From NCBI RefSeq assembly GCF_037975245.1, contig NC_092577.1, forward strand, positions 14,966,013 through 15,030,012: 64,000 nucleotides of DNA, in the 5' to 3' direction. Positions 34,363 to 47,100 of this stretch are shown in pieces. Below the pieces are notes generated by a model. The model was given only the letters and a program-made list of their open reading frames with translations, was not told where the DNA came from and made no database searches. The translations under genes were made by a program, and so were the position numbers. The number at the start of each line of letters is the position of its first letter. Position 1 is the stretch's first letter. This DNA comes from Apostichopus japonicus (taxonomy: Eukaryota; Echinodermata; Holothuroidea; Aspidochirotida; Stichopodidae).

Positions 34363-35164
34363 TTAACACATCATAGTTAGTAAATGGTTCATTATCTGAA
34401 TGAGCGTTGGATCTAACGGGTGAATACTATCCTTTGATTTCTGTACGAGGGTCATGTCCCACACGTCTAAAAATGAAAACCTTCTATCCTGACTGAAAAC
34501 ATTTCTTAATGTCTTCTCTCCTTGTAAAGCTATCCAATCACTGGATATAAGGATAAACCCACCGATGGAATGTTCCCTGGTGTTAGCACTTCTGACTATC
34601 ACCTTAGTCTCTGGACTTCTCTGCCAAAGTCTACCAACAGCACTTTTAATTGCTTCTAGTCGGTCCCTGTAGAAGGTACCATCTGGAACCCCAAAGTGGG
34701 CCCAGATAGACAATATAATGAAGACATCAGGCCCACCTTCCAAGTCATCTATTTCTTCTGCTACATACCTCAGTTTTTTGGCATTTAGCTTTCCGCTACC
34801 TCTTATCGGGGGACCGTGGAATTTATAGCGAAGAGTTGTACCGTTTCCTACGCAGCGTTTTTCCCCAGAAATTTCAATGTTATCGCAGGTTGTACTTTTT
34901 TGCAGGTAATAATACATTTGCCTTCCGGTGGAATCTCCATAAATGTGAATGGTTTTCTTTTTCATGCATGACTGGATATCATTTGGCTTGAATGATTTGA
35001 GACTGCAATGGTAAGGTTGCCATGTGTTGTTGTAGTAGAAGCCTCTAGTTTGAACAGATGACGTCACGGGAGCTAGAGTACAGGTCGGCAATGCATCTGG
35101 ATCAGGCGCTGCTCCTCTCACATTGATGGATGGTAGTGACAAAGTTTTCAACTTGGTCTTCGTG
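34363..35164 (-). CDS. NXPE-like gene 2, exon 4 (PC-esterase domain, stop codon)
   Basis: Begins after a strong acceptor (pyrimidine run ending TTTTTTTTTCAG) with one base completing the codon split with exon 3, then 266 codons and TAA at 34363-34365. It contains IHIYGDSTGRQMYYYLQ, the GPDVFIILSIWAHFG segment, PETKVIVRSANTRE and the DSIHP catalytic motif. No disabling change. Confidence 0.93.
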
Positions 35165-38100
35165 CTGAAAAAAAAAGAAGAAGAAGAAACCAGAGAGCCA
35201 GTTGGCTTTGTGATTCCTTGCAATATCATTTGCTCAAAACTCGACATATCTGACTTTTGTAGATCAAGTGAGTTAAATTTGTTCATGATCCAAATTGAAT
35301 TGTCTGTTCGAACTTTTAAAAAAGGTCAACTTCTTTAGGGATTAAGGATTGGGAGGTAATGGGCAATTCCCTCTAATGTATTCATTTAAATATTTTTACA
35401 ACATGTCTGGATTTTAAGTCAATTCTGACAGAGTTGTGATATACAGTGGAAATGTCTTGACGATGTGCAGGTGCATATAATGGCAAACTTTTGAAAGGAA
35501 CATTTCTACAATCATTCTCTTTGCAAGCCTGAGTATATTGGATTTTTTGAAACATTGTCATGAAGGTACCCTCAAAACAGAAGATGACGCGTCTCAACAT
35601 AATCTCCTACCTTTTCTTCATGATGAAAAGCGGTAAATCTAACATTTAAGACATTTAATAAGTACCTGCTAGTTTAAGGAAAGTAGAATAGAGAATATAC
35701 CAAGATTAACGAGACGTTATTTACGTATTCATGAGATTAACGAGACGTTTTCAATTATTCATGTTGAATCATTTTCTGGACTAGACACCAATGGCTCTAA
35801 TTACCCACTTGCGGGGTAACGAAGAACGTCTCCTTGCCCCGAAGTTACTGACAGTCCCAGGCAGCTTTCCATAAAGTACTCTGAACACCCAATTATTATC
35901 CATACAGAATTGAGAGGGCAAAAACTGGCAATAAAATTCTCTGTTAACATTTCCTGCTTTCCGTGTTCTTATCTCAAAGTTAAGTACTTTTCTCTTCATG
36001 AGGCCAGTGACACAACTCGAGTACACATGTCTGAGGTTAACACTATGTGATCCTTCATATTATGTACTGTACCCTCTGGGGATAAAGCTTATTATGTAGA
36101 ACATCATCCGTAAAAAAATATATTGGATACACAAACGAGATAATGCGGTGACAGATTGTAACTACACCCCAGAGTGTACAGTATATATGAAGGATCACAA
36201 AGTGTTAACCTCAGACATGTGTACTCGAGTTGTGTCACTGGCCTCTTGAAGAGAAAATTACTTAACTTTGAGATAAGAACACAGAAAGCATGAAATGTTA
36301 ACAGAGGATTTTATTACCAGTTTTTGCACTCTCAATTGGTAAAGGAAGCAACTCCAAGATTGATTATGTCCTGATGTTTCAATATATTTAGTGTTTTGAA
36401 AAGAGAACCGTTGTAATCACGCGGACCAGAGTAAAATGCGGATAAATTTAGGTGTAATGTAAAGTACGAAGAACAATTGGGTAGTAAACATTAAAATTAT
36501 TTATAATACTGACTCCTTTTGCAACCTGAGAGGATAAATGATGAATCAGCTCTTATCAAGTGAGTTGACAGTCGATAGGTCCTTCCAGAAATTTATTTTA
36601 TTCACATAATCATGTGACTATTTACCTTAATATTGATATTACAGTAGTCGTAATGCTTAATCTCTTAACTGCTTTGATTTAACTAATTACCTGCAGTACA
36701 ACTATATTGTCTGGGAGAATTTCCCCTTGCATGTAAAATATTTGTGTAACAAGATTGTGTGTAAGATGGTTGTGCTTAAGAGGGTTGTGTGTAAGAGGGT
36801 TGTGTGTTTGAAGGTTGTGTAAGAAGTTATGCGTAAAATGTTGTGTGTAAGAAGGTTGTTTAAGAAGTTATGTGTGAAAAGGTTATGTGTAAGAAGGTTG
36901 TGTGTTAGAAGGTTGTGTGTAAGAAGTTTGCGTATTAGAAGGTTGCTTTGTGTAGATTATTTTCATGTTAACAGTCGTGCATCACGATTCTAATGTAATA
37001 TACTTTCATGTTGCTCAATTAAAGGATGTTTTTTGTCTTTTGCCTCAGGTATGGTTGTCCTTGTCTCCCGCAAGAACACTCCTGCAACCCTCGTCGATGA
37101 CTTACCAGGTAGAGACGCATAATCTTTAATTCGGAAATATCTCCCACCCCTGCTATATGCGGGTCGCTTCAATAGACAAAATGGTCAGATCTAAATCCAA
37201 CAACATATCATGTGGTTTCAATGATATGAAGCAGAAGAGAGTGGGCGCAGCCCTGAGTAGGAATATTTCCAGTCATTATGTAGCTACGGCAGATTGGAAA
37301 GTGCAAATGTTGTAGAATATAGAGAAGTACAGTTATGGGATAGGAGCGGAGTAAATCTCAGTGTGAAGTCAATGAAATACTCACCTCTTGAATGCTGCCA
37401 ATTCAGCTTTGCTGAGAGTTTTCTGCAGTTTGGCGGAGGATTCTTTCGTGCTCATAAAAACGACAGCCCAATCGTCACAGGAGAGATGCTCATTGGTAGG
37501 TTTTTTGCAGAACCACGGGCCGTGCGTGTGTTTTGCACTGACGTTGCACATTGGAGGCTGTAATGAAAATATCGTTTTACCGTATTTAAAAACAAGCTAT
37601 ATACATATGCTATATATACTGGATAGACTTGTGCTTGCGGTTAACTGTGAAACTTTAGACAGTATACTTGTATCTCCAGTATTGTAAACCGTAACTCTAG
37701 CCAACAGAAAGACAACAGAAGCCACTTCAAAGTATGCAATATAGGTTAATTATTAATTGCTTACTTGCAATCACAGGCACTTTTCCACTTATTTATTTCA
37801 CAGGAAATATATTTTGTTAAAAGTCAGTGATATTCATCCGCACTGTGTTTGTAGCATTAATTTAAAAGTCTTGCAATAGTACGCTCCTGAATTGTATATC
37901 CTATTGTATTAGACTGTGTAACAGTAGCAATTATGATGTAAATACACGTACCTTTAATTTGTTTCGACATAACACACGACAAATATGATATTTGTAACAA
38001 TCCCAGTTTCTTATCATTTTGTCGTTTAAAAAAAATAAAATTGGAATGTTACTGAATGATCGTCACATTTAGTATTTTTAAACTGGTTGGGTCATGTGCA

Positions 38101-41100
38101 GATCAGGTGTGAATCTTTTTACTATATCATTTGTATTTATAATATATAAAGTGAACATGCCACTCATTTTGCAAGGTTAAGGATTTGCACTTATGGCCAG
38201 GAAGCAAAGTCTATTTTATGCTACATGCATTTAAAGAAAAAATAAAAAATTGTTTCACTATACATCACAATTTTGGCGCATGTGTCAAGGTCATATTTTG
38301 TGAAACGCAAGTGAAATGCTTAATTTTATACAATCCCAGGGTGAGTGGTATTGGTCTCTTATACTAGGAACACTTTATAACCCTTACGGACTGGTTAAAT
38401 TTGGCCCCTATAGCTTTTTTTTTCACTGGAAATATGGGGGCAAAAATGGCCCAAGGATATTTCGCAGTGTGACATTTGTTGAGGTCATATACATCCCTTT
38501 CACTGTACCTCCAATTATCATTTTGATTTAGACAGCCATTTCATGATTGTAACATGTTTTGTTAAGAACTTACACTGAAAAACATGAGGGAGAAATGAAT
38601 AAAAAATATTTAATTATTCCGAGTAAAATGCATTTATACTCAGTAACAACTAAAATACAGTACATGTAGTTACTCCACTGGGTAGACAAGGGATGGTAAG
38701 AAGAAAGAAAGAAACCAACAGGGAAGGGGAGAGGTAGAAGATAAACATCTCCATCCCGTGTCTATTAATCCCCTTACATCTATCCTTTGTGTTCACCATG
38801 CTCATTAACTTATCTGTATTATGTGCGTGTACTTTACAATGAATTACAGAGCATAACAGAGAAAACGGGAAATCATATACAAATCATATCAATAGTTATA
38901 ATACTAAGCAAAGAGAAATATCTTAAGAAAAGTTATGTAATACACAAAGAGACTGTTGTAAGGCGTTCAATAAACATTTACACACCCTAAACTGACAATA
39001 AGATTTCTCTTCCGTTTTGTAAATTCCTTGCCAGAACTTCATTTAGGCCCATCTCTGTTCCTGACGTCCTTACGTAAAAAGACATTATTTTGTAAAGAGC
39101 CATGTGTTGAAAATGGCATCACATAGTTGCAAAAGATAGAACGGTAGTAATCTAAGAAAAATAAAAGCACTACTTTATATACTACCATCACTTTCAAGCA
39201 AACAACTGATGATATTAATGTGTGATATCAAGATCATGAGACTTAAGTCACATGAAACTTGCCGAATGAGTTAAAACTTGAAAGAACACCATGCTTGGTA
39301 AATGACGAACTTTTGGTTGCGATGCCGAACCTCTGCAGTCAAGTCTGGGTGTGTAATGTATTTGTGTGTACCATGAGCCTGTGGACATGATATCTCAAGA
39401 ACTACATGTTGGATTGATATCACACTTGATATATGTTGGTCATGGGCAGTAGACGATCCATGTTGTTTTTACGTGCACGCAACATGAATATGTGAGGCGG
39501 GATTAATGAAAATTTCTTAAAATCGCAATATCTTTGCAACCATCAGCATGATTTGCCTTCAATTGGTTTAAAGATATGACAGTATACAGATGTAGGAAAT
39601 GTTATCATCACGTTAATTATTCATGAGTGGTAGCATAGGTGTCTACTTGTGTGTCCCATGAATAGGCGTAATGAACTCGGATTCATGTAAAAAATGTCAC
39701 ATGTCAGTACTGTACCTTTGTAGCAGAAAGCATGATTTAGCTCATATTAGTTATAAAAGGTTTATAATATTGGTAGAATGAAAGTATTTATGTTTGTATG
39801 GTATTTCAGCTAGAAGAGTGATATTTGTGATACTTGTGGACATGCCCTATTCAGCAGCCAAATCATTGAAGAATTTCATCTGGAATCGGAACCATTGCCA
39901 GATTTGTGTCTGGTTTAATATTAGTGAAATCGTACAGCCACACTATCTCAATAATACTATTGACTATATAGAAGGTTAACATTGTTCAAATATATAAACC
40001 CGAAGTAATATGATGTTTCTTTGTCATAATAGGTAGATATACCCTAGTGTTTATGGTAATGGCCAAAGATTATGGTAGTTCAACAGAAGTCCACCACTGA
40101 ATCCTTGTAACTTTATTGTCTATTTGGAATTGATACAAAGTTCAGTCTGCCTGTCCAAGTAGAACTTGTTATTAATTATAACCACAGTTGACTATGGATT
40201 GAAAACATCTTAAGATGTTGCATTAGGTTAATAAGAGTGATCTAGTATATGTGGTGCTCTAGAATGACTACAAAGACAGTTTGCTTTGCTCTTTGTTGAA
40301 GGATTATTTTTGGATTTGAATTTCCAATCTGTAGACGCATCTTGCTTTGTTACGCTAGTGGCCATACCGGTGTGTTTAAATATCATAATATGAGGAATGC
40401 ATAATTACACACAAAACTGAGGTCTAGTATTGCACTGTGCACTGATGGGTTAAATTGACGTAGCCGCGTACAATGGAAACAATTGCATAAAGTATGTCGC
40501 TATAGGAAACTTTTTGCCATAAGAGTAGTAACAATATACTCAATTGATTGTTCGATTCACGATATATTTGGCAAAAGGTTTATGGCTGTATAGAGTATGT
40601 GGTTCCTTGCATGAAATTTCCTTTAGAAGTAGGCTACAGTAGTACAAGTTTAAGTGCTCGACCCTAAATAGTTGGAGTCGCCTATATAAGCTTAGATCCA
40701 ACACTAACAGTGTGTTGGTCTTTCAGATATACTGCACACTTAAGTGATGGGTGAATTGCTGTAGTGTTCAAGTTTGTTACTTCGCAAGATCGCATTATCA
40801 TTGCCGACAATCCTACAAGAACGCATTCTGTGAATTCTTGTAGTACATAACACTGTACTATAGCAAGAACATATGTGCTGTTTATGTATGACTTAAAGGT
40901 AAATAGGGGGAATCTTACAAGTATGTGGTTATTACAGTGTTATATGTTCTTTGTCATTAGAAATACCAGTATCACAATTTCTCGATACCACCCAACACTA
41001 CTGCTGTTCTTTGTATTAGATATTATAAAAACTACACTCAGTGACAGTGTAACTTTACACCTTGTTATTGTTATGTATGATGCATCTAGAGATGATAAGT

Positions 41101-44100
41101 TATATGTGCCGTTATGATCCTGGGTAAAATGCTATCGAAGGAGGACATAATATGCAAAGAAATTGGAGGCGGCTTGGCAAGATTTCTTGCAATTTAGTTG
41201 TGCATCATAAGTAATAGGATGCTCTACGAATATGTGTTGCAAAGTGGATCAACTCTTATAATCACTGATGATTTGCAGATGATGCAGTTTAGTTTATGGG
41301 ACGTTTTAGATACCAAATTAAAGGGATATCTAGAAATTCGTCAGGCAAATGTTCACAGTTCCTATTATAAAAATTAAATTATAAAATTATTGATCTGAAG
41401 AAAACTGAAACCAGAATCTACTGTTACAAACTAACTGTTACCATTGTGGAGATATCACATGTCGAAATTTTCAGTTTTCAGTTTCACTTAGGACACATTA
41501 GGACATCGGTCCTGAGAGATAGATTCGTGTAAACACAGTGAGTTGCCTCGCCACATAATCATTTTGATTCCTTGTTTCCAGCAAAGGAACCATATTATTC
41601 ATCCCTGCGTGTGGGGGTGGGGGGTGGGAGTGTACGTCTTTGTGACGATGTATGTTGTATACACTTTAAATCGACAAGAAAATGATGGATCATTGTTACG
41701 CTTGGTGTGTGGATGGCCGTGTTGCTCATCTCATGAAAATTAATGAGTTTATGGAGAAAAATGTCAAAATATACAAATTGCAATAATTCTGCAACTGCAA
41801 GTTGCATTTGTTTCAAACTTTATATTTGGTTGCTGGTTTCTGGTAAGTACATTTTGATGTGTGTTAAAATTTGACATGCAGATTAATGAGTGGTGAGGCT
41901 TCACATTATATCATTAACGTTATTTTGTACGCTCTACACAATAACTCAACACAATAATGATGAATCAGTGTCATACTTGGTAGTAGATAGCCCATAGTGA
42001 GTAGACCCTATTGTCAAAGGTAGGTCAAAACATGAAATAACAATAACTTTGCATCAACTTAGCAACATATTTTATGGCAGATGATAACTGAATGATGGTT
42101 ATTCATCATGGATAGTAGGTAAATAAATCCTATTAATTTTCCTGTAAATAACAAAATATCAATATATTTAAATATGCAAGGAACCACACACAAAAAGGTG
42201 TTCTTGTCTCTATACTTCATTGATTTTCTTTTAATGTTGTTTGTAATATTTGAACAAAAGTCAACAGTAGCAAATGTTTTGCATGAAGTAGGTTTGTTAT
42301 AATTGTGGTATGATACAGTATACATGTCGTCGTCATCAATGATCCTCATTTAAATAACATAGTGTATCAAATCAGTGACATGACAAGTCAGATAAAATAG
42401 ATCAGCCCATTTGAATCAATAGTTGAGTGCCTTTTTTAAAACTCCGATGATATTTAGTTTATTGTCTGTTATTGACAGGATCATTACACTATCTCACCAC
42501 TTCGTTTCTGGGAAGGTGATAATCTGTTTTCTGCCGAGTCTTTCTATATAACAGCTGAGGAAGAGAAGTTTGACAGATCAGCAGATCTTGCAGCTGGTCT
42601 GACTAATCTGTGGCTTCATTTTGGGTGTTTAACCTGTCACACCCAAAATGATCAAAGGACTTTCTATCTATCATAGAAACTGTTTTCCTGAAGATACCTT
42701 TAGTGAGGCCCACAAGAGCTCTGAGCAAACTAGTAACTAACATGAAGAGACTGTAAAACACTTTGGCACAATCTTAGATTTGTGACTGACCATGATTTTC
42801 CAAACCAGGAAATTGTACCAACAAGTAAAATTCTTGAAATGGTCTTCTTATATCTTGTGACTGATATTGTGTATAAAAGTGTATAAAAACTCACAGGAGT
42901 ACTTGCACTTTGGATTTAATAATAGTTTATAAACATTTCCAGATAATAGGCAAAGTCTTTAGATATTTCCACCTGATTTAGTGATAAGACGAAACTAAAA
43001 TTTGTGAAGAGAGTGCAATTATTATTAGTTTATTTTTACTTGATTGGCTTTATAACTAAGACTAATGAAGTGTTTAGCGAGTCTACTTTCTGTTTCATGT
43101 AACTCTAGTCTATTTAATTCTCTATACAGGTTGGTTGTCTTTGGTTAATTCTGCTATGTGACAAATTTATACGGTCTAGACGGAAAAGAGATTTCCCACA
43201 GACATTTTGTGGTTTCCAGGACTCAAACTCAAACTTCAAATCAACAAAATTTAGGAGTTACTGTAGACCTTTTAGTAAGTGTATTTTACACAATAGAAGT
43301 CGCAAAGTTTGTATCTTCCTGCCATTGAGTCATTTGAGAAGAAAAAATTATAATTATGCGGTTATGATAAGAAGAAAAAACATTCAAATAAGGTTTTTTT
43401 CCCCGAATATGGCAGATCCATACCGTCGCCATGAAATGTGATATGGATGCGTCTTGTTACCTGAAGTTGCAACAATTGTGTCCATTTTTACGGAGCAATA
43501 AATTTCAGTCCACCAGAATATATCTTTATTATATTTCAGGTAAACTGCCAAGGAGATGGACTTTAACTGCTGACCCTTCAGTTACATACATCTGCCTGTA
43601 ATTAATGTTGCTTTATCAGCACTGATATAGAAATTTCAGCAGACGTTGAAAACAAAACTCTGAAGCAGATCTCAATTCCTGAAAGGTTGTATGTATGCTT
43701 GACGTCCTATAAGGACCCTTCAGAAAAACTAAACTGAACTGAATTTTACCAAACAGTATTTACAAAATGGAACGAGCTTTACTTTATGAGTTATCATGTT
43801 TCAAAGGTTTTCAGGTTTTGACACATGTCGACCTCATATGACATTTGACCCCTTCAACTTTCAAAATGGTTCTTGTACTCACCAAGTTGGATATACCTAC
43901 CAAGTATGTCCATTGGTTCCACCTGTGTTTCTTGAGATATCGTGTTTACAAGCTGTTTTTGACGATTACCAATTAAACCCATCCTCGCATAAATCTTAAC
44001 TGAGGTAAAATTGTTGTTTCAAAGACCATGTACTTTCTACGGAGTTACACCACCATATCAACTATAAACTAACTCACGTACGGTTGAAGAGATATTGACA

Positions 44101-47100
44101 TTTTACGAATTTTATGGTAAGCCCGTCACACACACATTAATATTCATGAGGTGAGAACTACAAACATAGGGCACATCTATTCAACAAATTGCATCAGTCT
44201 ACTACGTATGACATTTATTAAACTTGTGGTTGTTGATATATCGTGTTTAGAAGCTATTCATCACATCCACACACACACATACCTCCTCCTCGCTCCACCC
44301 CCCCCCCATCCCCGCACACACATAAAACCGTAAATGCGCACTAGCCAGCACGATTGCAAAGTTTACTGAGCTTTTCGGCATCCTAAAAAAACGCAAAGTC
44401 GCTGAAAATGTGAAACGTTTGACGTACTGAACTCCATAAGTACAGACACAGCAATTTAAGTGAGCTAAACATTTAACTCAATTGTGTCAAAGGGGGGGGG
44501 GGGAGGTGAGGTCGCCGAAGAAGATGGATTCTAAGGTTTCATCTTTATCATCAGGTACATGATCCATTCTTAAACAAGTGTACCAAATGCCATGATTTGG
44601 ACAGTCCAAACTTTAAAAACCACATTACTGTCGCATGCTTGATTTAGTTTAAATCAACAATATGAATAGAGCATAGAATTAAATTTGCATTATGTGATAT
44701 ATACTGACCTCGGGAATACAAATTTCCCCTGTTCTACAAACAGTCTGATACCAATCTGTTAGCTTACTATTGGAGACCCAAACTCTATATCACCTTTAGC
44801 ATTGTCTGTAACTGTACATAAAGAATGTACAACAAGACGTAAAATCATGAGAAAACGTTTCAATTCGAGCGTGACTTACCTTGAATGGAGCTACCCCGCA
44901 AGTGACGTCCTCAGTATAAACGGTGCCGTTTGGTGCTGTGGTCTCAAACGTCCCATAGAAGGTGAAGACTGTGGCTGCGCTACCTTGCTGGGTCCTGTTC
45001 AGGATTTGGACAGCCTCACTTGGGTGCACAAGCATCGCATCAACTCGCACAGTTCCAGGCCACCTCAGTGTAAATAATGCTAAATACGTTCCATTGTCGT
45101 AGTCAAAGAAATAATCCGGACCTATGGCAGAATAGGGTTTATCAGTGAAGAGTTTCACTCGAAAGTAATCACCGCCATACGTCTTCCACGTGCCTTGTTT
45201 GGCTCGTGACTGGATTTTAATTGCCAGGGTGTCACAAACATGGTAATAATCCCGCGGGTTCATAATTTCGACCACAGACTTTGCGACGTCCGTCGTTAAG
45301 GAAAGAGATCTTTCTTGGTTTCCACGTATTTCCCCTCTATTATTATCTGGTAAAAGACTGCGGTCTGGTTTCTTTGCTAAAAAATGGCAGCTGTGAATAT
45401 CCTAGAGAAATTTTAAAAAAAAACGTAATTGTTTCATCCGGAATTAAAACAAGCGCAGCAACGGCTCAGCTAAACTTCTACAAGAGAAATTTGTGTGAAA
45501 GATATAAGACATAGGCCGGGTAACATTTTCACCACCTCCTATCTTCCTTTTTTCCTTACCTTATGCTTCTTCTTAGCAGACATAGTTTGTCAAAATGTTA
45601 GAAAGTTGTAGGCATTTGTTTTGAAAACATGACATAAAGATAAATGTTTATTTTATTATTGAAACAAACAAAGACAAAAATTTTGAAACAAATTTGAAAC
45701 GTTGAAAGGCTATAATTACAGCTAAGTTGTGTTCTTGAATACTTAAAATTCACAGCTGCCTTTTGTCACAGTAGTATCTTTCAGGCAGAATGCAAAACCC
45801 TATTGAGGTTTATTGAATGACATCATCGTAACAGGATATGAGCAAATTTATCCTTGAAAGATATCATGAAAAAAATTTGTTTAAATGACCTCTGCAGATA
45901 CTATCGACCCTTAATGTATTTTGACAATTCACAAAAATTAGTGCATTTATACTCATAACGACACCTCGTGGAAGTAGGAGACTTGTCAATGTTACACTTT
46001 CTTAGCTATGGTGTTCACAACGTTGCCACATTTAAGCCAGTTAACGTCAAATGACTTTGGCTTTAATAAATATCAAGGGGTTTGACCAACTCAGAATGGG
46101 TAACTTATTCATGATTCCCTTCTTGAGATACGGTAGGTACAAGGTTTAACTGTTTTATCATGTTGACTGAGATGACTCTTGACCTTCAATAAAATCAATA
46201 AGGTCGCTATGTATAGACAACCTATACAAGTCATGCTAAGTATGAGAGTTAACCACACGCACCAAAGCATATACATTCTCGCCACGCACACACAAACACA
46301 AGCACCATTACAATTTTACTAGGTTTGGATTGTCATTGAATATTTACCGTCACGAACTTATCTTATAGATCGTTGTATTTATTAAAATATTTATAAACAT
46401 GCCCTGTGGTTTTCATTGACACAATAATAAAAACGGAATCGTAAAAAAAAAGTATTCCTGTAACTGTTGAAAATTTCAAAGTACAAATCTACTAAGTATT
46501 CTCTTACAGAGATGACATCGAACTACATAGTTATCCTGAATAACACGTAAATATTTGACTTCATCACGTCAGCCACGGGTGGAGTTATTTTAAACAATGA
46601 CGGGAAAATTCGTATGGGAAGACAATTTTCTACTCACACCAGAACGCATACTGGGCATGAATACTAAACATTTGAAAAACAAATGTCATTATCATTGCAA
46701 ATTATCTCTGGCCTACATTTCACCATAACTAAAAATTTCACAGAAGCCCCTGTTTGGGCCCTCACATTACGAAAAAAAAATGTTCCTGAACAGCTTTGGT
46801 TCACCACCATTGAAACGTTGTATCCACGACATCTAAGCAAATTTGGACACAATTTCTAGGAGAAGTATCATTTTTTTTCGTTTCTAGAAAATCACCTCTC
46901 GTTACCTCAAATGACATTCAAATTTATAAAAATGTTGCAACCAAATCGCAGGAAACAGTACACATATTTGGCAAGTTCAAAGAAGCCCAGTAATTATTTT
47001 ATATGGATATCAGTCAATTTGAAATTGCCGCTATGTGACGTCGTTGTGTGGATGTCGAAGTTGTTCAGGAAGGTATGTCAGTCATACAGGTAATAGTGAC

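Larger units (their letters stand above)
44265..46131. repeat. Tandem segmental duplication, block A (unit 2)
   Basis: Paralogue of 1-1860. It carries NXPE gene 2 exon 2. The left boundary coincides with the left edge of the window copy, so the true duplication breakpoint cannot be placed from this window. Confidence 0.95.

Noticed and set aside
36990-37172. 60-codon minus-strand frame in NXPE intron 3
   Set aside because: Considered as an extra NXPE exon, but exons 3 and 4 already join in phase without it.
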